DNA from: Gracilaria vermiculophylla
Taxonomy: Eukaryota > Rhodophyta > Florideophyceae > Gracilariales > Gracilariaceae
DNA: 64,000 nt
Direction of reading: 5' to 3'
Assembly: GCA_019155205.2 (NCBI GenBank)
Contig: JAHNZQ020000308.1
Span: forward strand, 1,658,398-1,722,397
The notes beneath the pieces are model-generated. The model was not told where the DNA came from and did not search any database. It saw nothing but the letters and a program-made list of their open reading frames with translations. A program made the position numbers and the translations under genes. Below, in pieces: positions 39,354 through 50,100 of this stretch. Numbering within the stretch: the stretch's first letter is position 1; each line of letters starts with the position of its first letter.

Positions 39354-39758
39354 ACCAGCCAGCGAGGGGCGCGACGAGCACGCAGCGACAAGGCGCCGAA
39401 GCAGGCGCGTCTGGCGCGCGGCGCGCCGACGGCGCGACGGCCGCGCGGCCGCGCCTCGCGGCGCGCCGCGCCACAGCGCCAGCACCAGCACCAGCACGGC
39501 CAGCAGCACGGCCGGCCACAGCGTATGCGCGCGCGGCGTCTCGGGCGGCAGCCAGCGCGCGCGCGCCAAAATGCGCGGTGCGACACGCGCCGCGGCGTCG
39601 GCCGCTGCCGAGGCGGCTGCCGCGACGGCCGGCGCGGCGCGCGAAGGCGGCGACGAAGGCGGCGACGAAGGCGGCGGCGGCGGCGGCAGCGGCGGCGGAG
39701 GTGCTCGCGGCGCCGACAGGCCAAACGCCTCGGTGAGCGACCAGAAGCCGTCCAGCAT
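39321..39758 (-). CDS. Possible single-pass membrane protein, Pro/Ala-rich
   Basis: An ATG-initiated minus frame of 145 aa overlaps the transporter stop codon by 33 bases. It has a Pro-rich segment (residues about 17-40), an Ala-rich segment and one strong hydrophobic helix (about 82-98) followed by an Arg-rich cluster. The family is not recognised. In this GC-rich island long chance frames are common, and two other frames are also open here, so confidence is low. Confidence 0.3.
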   Translation of the reverse strand: MLDGFWSLTEAFGLSAPRAPPPPLPPPPPPSSPPSSPPSRAAPAVAAAASAAADAAARVAPRILARARWLPPETPRAHTLWPAVLLAVLVLVLALWRGAPRGAAARPSRRRRAARQTRLLRRLVAACSSRPSLAGLPLCVRAQSV

Positions 39759-40101
39759 GATGGCGCGCGCGTGCGGTGCGCGTGGCGCGCGCCGCCCGCG
39801 CGCTGCGCATTTGGCAGCAAATATCTGCGCTGACAGCGCGCTCAGCGCTGTCGCGTGCGTCCAATTCGGCAACGCTGACGTCGTCCGTTAGCTGCCGTCT
39901 ATGACCAAAGTCCAGATATGGCGCTCAGCTGCGACCTCAGCCCTTCGCCCTCGGATGATGGCCCTCACTTAAGCAGCTTTGGCCATCGCGGTAGTCCCAA
40001 CGGCTGAGCACGTCGCGCCTCGCCTCCTCTCTAACCCTCGAGCCATCCCGCCTTTGCCACCCCCTCGCCCCTTCGCGCCCCGCCGTCCCCCCCGACGTGT
40101 C

Positions 40102-40425
40102 ATGTCCCGCCGCCTCACCATCCGCACGGTCGGCAACGGCCACGCGCTGCGAGAGTTCTCGCCGCAGAGCGCCACGCCATCATCCCCGCGCCCCTTCCCG
40201 CCTTCTGCCTCTTCTGCGCGGTCGCCCGCAGCGCACCCTTCGTCTGCCGTAGACTCTGTTCCCTCACGCCAGCTCCCTCCGCTTCCGTTACGTCTCCCGC
40301 CGCCACCGTCTTCCTCCATCTCTCGCTTCAACGTGCAGACCTTCCACTCCTCATCGCGTCGCCGCAGGCTACGCTTCGTCCCCAAACTACCTGTCATTTA
40401 CGAGCACTGCGAACTTGCGTGCTGA
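40102..40425 (+). CDS. Small basic Ser/Pro-rich protein, unrecognised
   Basis: The 107-aa frame starts at ATG 40102 and stays open to 40425. It is rich in Ser, Pro and Arg, with no known motif. The start MSRRLTIRTV and the absence of stops are compatible with a small gene. The complementary strand is also open (39969-40397) but starts at no convincing site. It converges on the protease gene. Confidence 0.35.
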   Translation: MSRRLTIRTVGNGHALREFSPQSATPSSPRPFPPSASSARSPAAHPSSAVDSVPSRQLPPLPLRLPPPPSSSISRFNVQTFHSSSRRRRLRFVPKLPVIYEHCELAC

Positions 40426-40562
40426 CTTTGCCTTGTTCCGCCATCACACACTGATTGCAACGCGCGTCGTATTTCTTTACCTTGTAAACAAAGATACTGC
40501 ATTGCTTGCTTCGCCTGCTACCTTCCACTCCCACAGTGTAATATCTAGGTTTCTATCGCTAA

Positions 40563-42176
40563 TTAGTCGCCACAGTTTCTCGCCGACTCGGCGAATCCAA
40601 GTCGTCCACGATGCCGGTCGTACACCGTCACATATCTCTGCATCAGGGTGTTTCCCAACACAACCATTCCGCCCAGCCCATCCATTCCCATGATACCGAC
40701 GCATCTGTACGTCTTTCCGCCACGGTCGTACCTCAGCATATAGTCCTGCGGTCTCAGCGACAGTCGCACCACACCGCCCAATTCCATAGTCAAAGTCGGC
40801 AGCATCTTTAAGTCATCTTCAGACAGGCTAACACACATCCCGCTCTGAAACCACGAGTCGTCCTCGCACAGCTCGGGTACGTCACAGAATCGCTTCTGAA
40901 ATTCACGTTTCAGAGCCGTGAACGTTTTCGTCGACGTCACGATGAGCGTCGTGCCCGTGTCAACGATTGCACTTCTAAAATTTGGCATGCTTACTTTTTC
41001 GTCACCCAGCCAAAGTTGCCCGCCTAGCGATACCCTGTAGTAGCGCTCCGTGCCCACATGAGTCATGTCTACGTACTGCACGTCAGACTTGATAACGCGC
41101 TGATCAAGCCCCCCCAGCATAAGCTTTCCACCAGTGCTCGTCATGCATATAGAAAACACGTCGTCGACCTGACCACTCTTCACCAATGAATCAAAAGGTG
41201 GGTCGAAACAGGACGGACTACACGCCAACGCCTTGTACGCCATACCTAAAATCCCGTCCACTTCTGATCTCTCAAAGTTTTCCGAATTACGCAGAATGCC
41301 TCCAAAAGTTACGTTACATCGCAATTTGCCCCAAACCATCTCATCTTGAATCAGAGCTCCGGAGAGTGTTGATCCATCCGCGTATCGCAAAGAGAACCCG
41401 CAGTCTTCCGGGCGCTCAGTTGAGCAACAAGCGCCACGAGTCGAACACATGGGACACGAGTTAGAACAACGCCCCACGGCACAGAGTTGTGCATCGCATC
41501 TGACAGGTCTGCCCTTCTCGCTGTCCTCTAATGCGTACCGTCGATCGGACTTACGAGAGCAGGAGCGGCACCCCTCCATTGGTACTGCTAATGTACTCGA
41601 TCCAGTGTCCACCTGGACTCTCATTTCCTTTCCACCAATTTCTATGATTGAAAAGTACTCACCAACCCCGACGATTCCTCCATGTAAATCAACTGTCACT
41701 GTCTCATTGGCCGCGTCAGCACTACCGGCTTCTTCATGTTTGGCACCGCTCTCTGCCCCAAATATATGCCTCCGGAGGGCTTGACCAGAGCGAAGTAGAC
41801 GATCGCCAAGTCCGCCACCACGATTTCTCCGTTTGTGTGGGTGCGCAATACGTACCTTGTACGGTAATCCTTTTGTAGACCCCGGAATTTGATCTCGTGG
41901 AGGCACAGCAATCATTGGCATGATGATAACTGGCGCTGGGATGACAGCTGCACCTTTCTGTTTAGGTGCCGGATCTTCCCTGTTTTGAGTCAACAAGCGG
42001 GACACAGGCAAGAGTCCACCAAAGGAACTGTTCAGTGACGCATGTGGTCTTTGGACTCGAGTCGGCCGAGGCGCTCCTTGAACACAGAGCGATTGGGATG
42101 ATAATAACATTATGAGACCCATGATAATGAGTTTGTGAATATTCCACCCAAAACAATGTTCGGTTCTTCTCTTCAT
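40563..42176 (-). CDS. Secretory pepsin-family (A1) aspartic protease
   Basis: The 537-aa protein starts at ATG 42174-42176. Residues 1-34 form a signal peptide or anchor with a hydrophobic core at about 15-30. A long pro-region follows to about 170. The two catalytic aspartates are in D-T-G-S-S (Asp190) and D-T-G-T-T (Asp406), and the flap Tyr is in L-R-Y-A-D-G-S (about 265). Between them lies a Cys-rich insertion (about 203-259, 11 Cys) of the kind seen in nepenthesin and plasmepsin-V-like enzymes. More cysteines follow in the C-terminal lobe. It probably works in the secretory pathway, vacuole or outside the cell. The substrate is unknown. Confidence 0.9.
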   Translation of the reverse strand: MKRRTEHCFGWNIHKLIIMGLIMLLSSQSLCVQGAPRPTRVQRPHASLNSSFGGLLPVSRLLTQNREDPAPKQKGAAVIPAPVIIMPMIAVPPRDQIPGSTKGLPYKVRIAHPHKRRNRGGGLGDRLLRSGQALRRHIFGAESGAKHEEAGSADAANETVTVDLHGGIVGVGEYFSIIEIGGKEMRVQVDTGSSTLAVPMEGCRSCSRKSDRRYALEDSEKGRPVRCDAQLCAVGRCSNSCPMCSTRGACCSTERPEDCGFSLRYADGSTLSGALIQDEMVWGKLRCNVTFGGILRNSENFERSEVDGILGMAYKALACSPSCFDPPFDSLVKSGQVDDVFSICMTSTGGKLMLGGLDQRVIKSDVQYVDMTHVGTERYYRVSLGGQLWLGDEKVSMPNFRSAIVDTGTTLIVTSTKTFTALKREFQKRFCDVPELCEDDSWFQSGMCVSLSEDDLKMLPTLTMELGGVVRLSLRPQDYMLRYDRGGKTYRCVGIMGMDGLGGMVVLGNTLMQRYVTVYDRHRGRLGFAESARNCGD

Positions 42177-43548
42177 TAGTGTTTGAATATAAAAATATTG
42201 AATATATGAAGCAATCCTTCCCTCACACCCGTATCTATTGTTTGTTGTATTTCCTCAGCGATGACGAATAGGATCAGCAGTGCGTTAAATATGTTGCTTC
42301 GGTTTACCTACTCATCAGCCGTTTCAATGGTAGTGACGGTGATGCTTAGAAGAATGTGTCGAAAGATTACAAACAGGGATTCCCAAGCGGTTGCAAACAA
42401 AGTTAACTTCTTCGCAAGGGCTGCTCCTTTGATCAAGTTTCGAAATCCCGGTGTTGCGTGCTCTGAGCGATTTCACTCCGCACACAACAAGAAAAGCAGT
42501 AAATGTCCGCGAACAGTGCTCCTGGTACCAAGAATCCCCAGAAAAAGCACTCGGACGAAGAATGCTTCTCTGCCTCGCCATCATGGTCGTAATTGACATC
42601 CGATGGGTCCTGTTATTCTCTCTCGCCACGACGCATTGGGGTTTTCAAGATGGTGTCGTCCGCCGATTTGTTCGAATTAAGAGCCGTGCATGACCGATGT
42701 CCAGCTGTGGATAATTGCCAACACGTCGTCCGGAGACTTGCCGCTTAGGAGCAAATATATCCGGCTCTGTCCCTCAAGAAACATGTGTACGTAGCCCGAC
42801 TGCGCCAGTTTTTAATTGAAAATCACAACCAATCTCATTTTATTAATGACTTAATTTCGCAAAATATCTTCTCCGTTTTACTAACAATTTCAACCTTGCT
42901 CTCCTTTCGGCAAACAGGTTTTACTTTGGTCCAATTTGTTCTCAGCTTTGAAGAGCTCCACGGTGGCATACTTCGTATCTACGTGCAGAGACAGACGGGC
43001 ATTCGAACAGGCTGAATGTAATTGATCCCACGAGCTCCTACCTGATTTCGTGGTGTTGAGATTCGTGCTGCAGGGAATGGCTAACCGCACAGAACATGTC
43101 GTACGTTTGCAACCTCTTTCACATTTGTTTCGACGCTGACGGCTTCCACGTGCAGCATCTGGCAGGGGAATCACCTCTCGCCTTCACTCGTTGTTAATGA
43201 CCAAATGATTAATTCCTAGTCTAGCTATCCCAAAAGCTCTCGTCTCTGGTAATTTCGAGTGCCACGCGCGGGAAAGGACGCAGAATTGTGAGCCTTTTGC
43301 TTTTGAAACCATGAGGCACATGACCGCTTTCTCTAGCCTTGTGCCCCTTCTGGTAGTACAAGAATACCGCTGCCAAGCGAAAACTGCCATGAAACTTTCG
43401 CAGTATATGTCCTCACTCGAAGTAACCCTGTGTTGAAATGAATGAACCTCTTATGAGGATGACTCCCATCGCCCCCACACTCTTCGGTCCGCAAACACAA
43501 AGAGAACAATAGCCTTACCCAACAACTTGCAGCTTGAACATATTCAAC
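42177..43548. other. Intergenic with weak coding-like segments
   Basis: Several overlapping frames exist on both strands. A minus frame at 42890-43174 ends in a beta-strand-like, Cys-containing segment and might be a lost exon. None has a convincing start or splice signals. Confidence 0.35.
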
Positions 43549-45270
43549 ATGTTCACGACCACCACCACAAAAGTTGCCCTATTTCACGTATGTTTCCTGT
43601 TTGCTTTTTCGACTACTCTCGGTCGACCTCACACTCAGAGACTAGGGCAACAAAAGTGGTTGAAGTCGTACGTGAAACTTGCTGGACAAACGTGGTTCTC
43701 TATATATTATGGCAAACAAGAAACAGCAATCTATACTTCGGGAAGAGTAAAGTATTCATATGATAGTGACATTCCTTGCCTGGGCTCAAAAGCGAACTTG
43801 ACCTATATTGGGAACCAAACAGATCATTTCAACGGTGTGGTTTGTGGACTTCATTCCCGGGATGGACTGAGGAAGTGGTGCGCACGCACTTGCGAAGAGA
43901 GCATCCCCGTTCTTTCTACAGTAGTTGCTGGTAAAGAGCATGTGTACACCTCTGGAATAACGGACAGTATGGATTCTATCCTATACACTATTGAGAAGGA
44001 AAGTGGAAAACAGAGAATGAGAATGCGCATCCAAGGTCGAATTTCCAAGATGGACCACAACCGTGATGGCGTGTATGCATGTGGCAGCGCTACAAACAAA
44101 GGAGGCAAAACCGGGATGTTTATTGCTCGCGCAACAACAGGTGGTTTGAAATGGCACAAAATCATCACAGAAGTTGGATTGAAAACGTGTTTGGGAATCA
44201 GCGCTCCGAAGTACAGCTTTTCAGCGTATGTTATTGGAATCATGATCGGTAATTCAAACGAGAGAAGCTTATGCGTGATGAAAATGGAGCGCGAAACTGG
44301 TGAAATTGAGTGGAAAACACAACTCAGTGGTGCTCATCTTATACCAATCAGTGGTGACATCACTGCGGAAGAAGGTGTTCTTGTCACATCATTGAATACT
44401 GACACGAAGAGCAAGCAAACGCAAGTTTGGATACATAAACTTGGAGACAGAACTGGACTGGAGCTCTGGTCAAAGCAAGGAAAGAATGCTGATGGACTAC
44501 ATAGATCCAGTTTGGCAAGCAAGCACCAATTTATCTACGCATCGTACAACAGCAGTGGAGTTTATGTGAGTGCCTTGGCGTCTAGCAGCACTGCATCCTT
44601 GTTGGGACAAGCTGAGGATGAACAACATGTATGGGTGCAACGCCAAAATGGGATAATGTCCAAAGCTACCGACACAGCGTTTGGGAGGAATGAAGCCGCA
44701 ATTCTATGGGGTTCAAATGATGGACACAGCCTCGTCCAACTAGAAGCATTCAATCATGTCAGAAAAATGGAACATGGGAACGTGATCACCCGCATTAAAC
44801 TGAAGTTGAACTTCAACGTACCGACTGACAAAGTGAGCCTGGTGAAATCTGGGATATGCGATATAATGACTGATGTAATGCGAGGCAAAGCACAGATTGT
44901 AAACAGTTTCTTGATAGTATGCGGAATGGTGACGAAATCAGAAGCTGAGGTAGTCATCAAAAAGACATTCGAAGACAGAGATAATGAAGGACGATCCTAC
45001 GTGGAGTCATCCTTAGGCCTGAGCAAGCGCACTGTTCGCATTGAAGGCAGACTGATGACAGTCGAAGCTCGGAACATGCAGGATCAGAAGCACAACCAGG
45101 CGCACAAATCGGTGACGCTTTCCGGCCAAGAGGGGAACGGAGAAGAAAACTCTGTGACCGCGCAGTCGTCCACCAGCTCAAGTGGGTGGACATGGTGGAA
45201 GGTTGTGATGGTGACAATTGGGGGTGTGGGGCTGATTGGTGGAGTGTGGCTAGCCGCGCGTCGGTTGTAG
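43549..45270 (+). CDS. Secreted type I membrane protein with PQQ-like propeller repeats
   Basis: The open frame begins at TTG, so I take the ATG at 43549, giving 573 aa. Residues 1-25 are a clean signal peptide ending near the Gly-Arg. Residues about 50-390 contain repeated segments in which a Gly-x-x-x-W strand (for example G-L-R-K-W, G-L-K-W, G-E-I-E-W, G-L-E-L-W) follows a V-Y-x-x-G/A-x-type strand, suggesting a beta-propeller of the PQQ or SBBP type. A second beta-rich domain follows (about 410-500). A Ser/Thr-rich linker leads to one C-terminal membrane helix (about 548-568) and a short basic tail. It is probably a cell-surface or endomembrane protein of unknown role. Confidence 0.75.
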   Translation: MFTTTTTKVALFHVCFLFAFSTTLGRPHTQRLGQQKWLKSYVKLAGQTWFSIYYGKQETAIYTSGRVKYSYDSDIPCLGSKANLTYIGNQTDHFNGVVCGLHSRDGLRKWCARTCEESIPVLSTVVAGKEHVYTSGITDSMDSILYTIEKESGKQRMRMRIQGRISKMDHNRDGVYACGSATNKGGKTGMFIARATTGGLKWHKIITEVGLKTCLGISAPKYSFSAYVIGIMIGNSNERSLCVMKMERETGEIEWKTQLSGAHLIPISGDITAEEGVLVTSLNTDTKSKQTQVWIHKLGDRTGLELWSKQGKNADGLHRSSLASKHQFIYASYNSSGVYVSALASSSTASLLGQAEDEQHVWVQRQNGIMSKATDTAFGRNEAAILWGSNDGHSLVQLEAFNHVRKMEHGNVITRIKLKLNFNVPTDKVSLVKSGICDIMTDVMRGKAQIVNSFLIVCGMVTKSEAEVVIKKTFEDRDNEGRSYVESSLGLSKRTVRIEGRLMTVEARNMQDQKHNQAHKSVTLSGQEGNGEENSVTAQSSTSSSGWTWWKVVMVTIGGVGLIGGVWLAARRL

Positions 45271-45817
45271 TCAGATGAGAGAGTGTTCGTCTTTACCAAT
45301 GCTGTATCGAGACTGGCGTAAAGATTTATCGCGGCGATGACGTGGTGTGATTAGAGGGCACAGCACTCATTCTTTACCACCAACGCAGCGAGTACCTTTT
45401 GCGAGGCTGTACGACTCCTCCCCGGGTAGACCATGGAGGATTTGTCGTCGTACAGCGGCACTGTCAAAAAAAGAGTGGCTTAAAAGTTGATATCACCGAA
45501 GAGCATGAATATCTCTTATCGGCGACGTCGGATTGGCCATGTGCGTGCCTTTACTTCTTATGAAGCCTTGATGACACAGAAGATCATCTCACGATTGTCG
45601 TACTGTAAGTCGCGTTTCGAATTCATAGCGAGGCCCCCCCTGCAAGCCTCCTCCCTTGGTCCAAATTTAAACAGCTGACCCCGCCATGTTCGCCTGTAGA
45701 TACTCACTGTCTGTCTGTTTGTGTAGGTGAACTGGAGTTGCCCCAGGGCCTGTGGTTCGCGACTATTCTGAATCCGCTCCTACATCTTTCTGCCCCTTCT
45801 TCATACGCCCCTCCGTC
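45271..45817. other. Intergenic and VAP leader
   Basis: A pyrimidine-rich tract ending in TTTGTGTAG at about 45710-45726 could be the acceptor of a 5' UTR intron of the following gene. Nothing else is recognised. Confidence 0.4.
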
Positions 45818-46753
45818 ATGCATGACGAACATTCTGTGCAAACGTTGGCCGACACTGCACCGCCTCCCCCACGATTCGCCATGGATCTCGTTGACATCGG
45901 CAAGCGTTTGTTACGCTTTCCAATCAACTCATCACCGGGCGCTGTCATCAACGACACGATTACCGTGAGCAATGCCGCCACAACTCACGTCGCCTTCAAG
46001 GTGAAGACTACCAACCAAAATCGCTACATCGTGCGTCCCAATGTGGGAATTATTCCGCCGCGCGGCTCAGCCGAAATTTTCGTAGGTCTTCAGCCTACGT
46101 CAGAGCAGCTGCAACTAGGTCCGTCGCGCGACAAGTTCATGCTGCGCGTCATCGAGGCTCCAGAGCTCGCCGATACAAATTTACCGGCTGATTTCTGGCC
46201 TTCCCACGAGAAAAACCCTGCCGTCAGAGACGTCAAGTTTAAGGTGGAATTCGTGCGACAGTTATCATCCGAAGCGCCGGACTCATCAGCACCTTCCCTT
46301 CCAACGAAAGAAGACACTGCAACTTTACCTTCGGCGGCGGTCAATCTCCTCGCCGCTCCTGCTGCGCCTCATCCAAGGGATTTACCTCCTGGTACTGTAG
46401 ATCGTTCTCCTGATGCAGGCGCTCAGCAAGAGGGGCTCGCATCGTCCTCTACGCATCCTAAACAGAACGGAGTGCAACAATTAGTTGAGGGCAGAGATTT
46501 TGAAGCCGCCATAGAGCGGGTTCGCCAGTTGCAGCAAATGTTGGACGCAAAGAACCTGGAGCTCGCGAGACTCAAGACACAGCTTGCTGAGACAAACGCT
46601 CAAACACACGCCGTACTAGATAACGCACCTAGGGCACCCATATCCGCCAACAAGTTTTTGTCGGATCCTTTCGGTGGTGTTAGTATCGCTGGTATTGGCC
46701 TCATGTTGCTTCTCTTCCTTATTCTCGTTAACGTCATCTTGCGCATCTTCTGA
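45818..46753 (+). CDS. VAP: VAMP-associated protein (VAP), MSP domain
   Basis: VAPs are ER tail-anchored proteins that tether the ER to other membranes by binding FFAT motifs. From ATG 45818 the protein has 311 aa; a second in-frame ATG at 45881, directly before the domain, is equally possible. The MSP domain covers the next about 125 residues, with F-x-x-x-x-S-P-G-A-V-I-N-D-T-I-T-V-S-N-A, V-A-F-K-V-K-T-T-N-Q-N-R-Y-I-V-R-P-N and I-P-P-R-G-S-A. A Pro/Ser-rich linker follows. Then comes a coiled coil (around 46490-46600), and a hydrophobic tail anchor of about 22 residues ends at the stop. The order is the classical VAP layout. Confidence 0.92.
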   Translation: MHDEHSVQTLADTAPPPPRFAMDLVDIGKRLLRFPINSSPGAVINDTITVSNAATTHVAFKVKTTNQNRYIVRPNVGIIPPRGSAEIFVGLQPTSEQLQLGPSRDKFMLRVIEAPELADTNLPADFWPSHEKNPAVRDVKFKVEFVRQLSSEAPDSSAPSLPTKEDTATLPSAAVNLLAAPAAPHPRDLPPGTVDRSPDAGAQQEGLASSSTHPKQNGVQQLVEGRDFEAAIERVRQLQQMLDAKNLELARLKTQLAETNAQTHAVLDNAPRAPISANKFLSDPFGGVSIAGIGLMLLLFLILVNVILRIF

Positions 46754-47191
46754 TTGTTGCTCAAATCCTGTAAGAGTACAGTGTGAGTAGCGGTAAACTT
46801 CCTGTGGCTTTTCTAGGTGCGCTACTCGTGTTTGGCAATTATGATCTCCTAACCAAAAGACAGTCTGAAAAACGTCATCACTAGAAAAAGCAATTGCATG
46901 CTTCGGCAAATTCTGCTTTACATGTTGTTGCGATACTCTTCTTCTCCTTAGATGTTACACTGCTTATCATTGATTCTTTCGAAAGATATAATGCTTTTGT
47001 CTGTACCATTAGGGAAGCCGCCTACAAAACCATGGTTGACCCCAGAACTGGGCTGGTTGTCGAATCTTGTGCTTGGATTGGCCTTTGCATGTGTTCGCGC
47101 TGGGCATAGCATGTGAGTAGAAACCAGTTATGGGTTTACTCTTTCTTGCTGTAGAAATCAGACGGGATTATTATCCTCCCAAGATTCAAAT
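46754..47191. other. Convergent 3' flanks of VAP and NUP96
   Basis: No gene is recognised in this short convergent region. Confidence 0.5.
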
Positions 47192-50100
47192 CTACTCTTC
47201 AACTGTCAAGTATTTTCCATAACCTGGGAAGGCACCGCTCAATCGTGTACTTGTGACTTGGCCTTTCTCCTCCTCTGCAGTGTATTCGGCGGTGAGTCTC
47301 AATTTCACGCCACTGCTGATAGGAAGTCGCCCTAGGTCTTCAATCAAATCGTTAAGCATATCGGTTCTTAACGTACCTTCGACCCCTAACAGCACAGCTC
47401 TTTGAGCCGTCGCAATTCCATCCGCAATGGCTCGAGCGCACTGGCGCTGTAGAGGACTTCTCGCCTTCTCTTCAAATGCGAAAAGCCTGTCAACCATGTC
47501 GTGCAAAACCACTGGTTCGGCTTTCGGCTTCTCTTGAGGAACACCCACTACTTGTTCAATGTAGTCCAAAAGAAGACCGCCTCCAATGAGCCAACTGGAG
47601 ATGTGTTTCCGTTCACCAAGTGCTCTTAACATCTTCACGCATGGATCATACAGAGCGAAATTTTCTCCGACAATGACCTCTGGCAATATGGTTTCTGTAA
47701 GCAAAACATGAGCGTTTGCGCTGCCTTGCTCTGTCATGCATTCTAGCCACATTTCACACTCCTTTAAAGCATCTCCATCAGCCCGCGCCTCCAACGCCTC
47801 AGCTTCAGCGATCCATGCCGATGGCACTTGCAACACTTCCCGTAGAAATGGAAGACAGTTCATTTGCTTTAGCGACACGGCATCCCTTGCCTCTGTCTCT
47901 AGAGCTTCTTGATTCTCAGATGCTTGCTCCATGACGCCTTCTCGATCTATATCCATGGGCTCCACTCGAGCGCCCTCTGCCATTACTTCGACGACATCAC
48001 ATTTTATTGCCCGCCAGTCGCGTATGAGTGCCATTTTCAAAACCCCGACTGGAGCCCCTCCACTGCATAATACGTAGAACGCCCAAAGTGGGAGACCAGC
48101 CGCATCTATCTGTGAGGCGAATCCGTCTGACAAAATGCACGGCGCTGCTTTCGTTGTTGCTTCTGGAATAATAGCCGATAGTACTTGATGTAACAACCAC
48201 GGGAAACGCATGTCAAGTGGATCATACGTAAATCCAAAACTACAACTTGAGTATACACCTGATGTTATTGGGTATTTTCCAGTCGGATCGGCATACAACC
48301 TTAGCATGTGATATGCAACATCGAGTTCTGATTCTGAGTTCTTATGGGGCGCCATGGTCCCTATCTCAGAGTCCTTAATGGCACTAACCGCTGCAGCAAC
48401 GCGATCAGGTTGAGGGTCCCCAGTATTTCCAGCACCATGCACAAGCTCCATAATGAATAGTCTATACCAGGAGAACCTCAGGAATCGAGCGACTGGCGCA
48501 ACATGACCAGCAAGCACAAGCAATATCAATCTTTCGTCAATACCAATGGCAGATTGCTCACAGCAATTCTCAAGAACTCTGTCCCACACATAGGAATCTG
48601 ATCCATTATCTTCAAGCTCAGCAGGATCTACCAAGCGATATGCAACAATCTGATCCACAGCATCGTCTCGCAAATCATCTTTGGGTGCTTCTAATGCTCG
48701 TGCCATCAGCAGAGCCAATCGCAGATGTCCCTCCTCAATTGCTGTATCCACCGCTTTCTCTACATCACCCAAACAAAGGTCAACTACTGCACGTCGCATT
48801 GGAGTCATTTCAAGAGAATGCTCGTCGAAAACGGTCCGAGCCGGACCTTGTGACCATTTCGAAAGTCTCCGCATCAAGTTATCGACACCGTCCACAAACC
48901 CTTTCCCAGCACTTTTGTATAAAGCGAATAATAATCCAAACACCACGAAGGCATGTTTGGAGTTTTCATCTCCATACTTCTTCACACTTTCATTGAGATC
49001 ACTCAAAATCTGAGTCATGGTGATATTAAATACGTTTGGAATGTCAAACGCCTCATTAAGGGAGGGTTTCAGTAAAGAAGAACATTTGACCGAATTTTGA
49101 TATCCATTCCACGCCGCAAATTGACCCCTCAATACAAGAGCTAGCACAGATCGTTGCGATGGCGATTGTGGGTGTAATTGCGTAGCTTCGATTGTGAATC
49201 GGTCCTCCTCAAAAGAAAAAGGCCTGAATTGATATTTCTGTGCAAAAACGAAGTTTGAATTGAACGATACCCGGTTGGAGCGACCAAGAAAAAGTCCTGC
49301 GTCGGTAAAAACATCTTGACATTCTGCTGAAAAAGAATCCTGCAGTCTTGGGAACGTTGGGCGGGATAGAGATGATAAGTCTGGGAGCGTTCCCGGAGCT
49401 TCTTCGACGTCCGAATTTGGTTCAAGGGGTGCAGTTGCCGGTGTGTGGAAAGAATAAGCTTTGGACGCTGGAACGTCAACCATAGATGTGTCGTCGGAGG
49501 TTCTTCCGTAGGATAGAGGTTTCGTATCAAACAATGCCTCACGCATACTGTGAAGCTTTGGATAATCAAAGTCACTATCTTGCCATTGAGGCGAAGGCTT
49601 AAAGGGATCGTCAATGGAATGGTCGTCCAGAGGCTGGCTTGATCTCTCAAGTATCTCTCCTTCAGACTTGATTTCTCCCTCGTCATCCGTGAGATCTACA
49701 ATAATGCTGGCTGACATTCGGGGTCGCGGAGTAAGTGAACTCTGCTGTTTTTGTTCTTGTTCAAGGGATGGTCGATCCTGCTTCCATGTTACGCGCTGAG
49801 ACATGGGAATCCGACGTCTTGCAGGAGTCTGGCCTGCTTTTCTCGTAAGCGCTCTGCGACGATTAACGCTATCGCTGCGATCTTCATCTTCTTCGTGGGG
49901 TTCGCTGTCGGATTCCTCTTCTGAATCAATGTATCGATATCTTGAAAAAGAATCAACGGCAAAACCGAAACCAGATGTGGTCGAATGTCTCCTCCAAGCG
50001 CCCAAATACTGGGCGTGAACTTTCTTGCACCATCGTTCAGCCGAGGAAAGCGATATAGAAGGACGGTGGAGCCAGACGTGTGCAGGTCCGTTCAGAGAGC

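Noticed and set aside
39235..39891. Several long overlapping frames in the GC-rich island
   Set aside because: Stops are rare in such DNA; most frames are Arg/Ala/Pro low complexity, lack an ATG or oppose the transporter gene.
39969..40397. Minus-strand 142-codon frame opposite 40102-40425
   Set aside because: It is a Gly/Arg/Glu-rich shadow of the Pro/Ser/Arg-rich plus frame and has no better claim.
43851..44243. Minus-strand frame inside the propeller gene
   Set aside because: It is the antisense shadow of a long, clearly coding plus frame.
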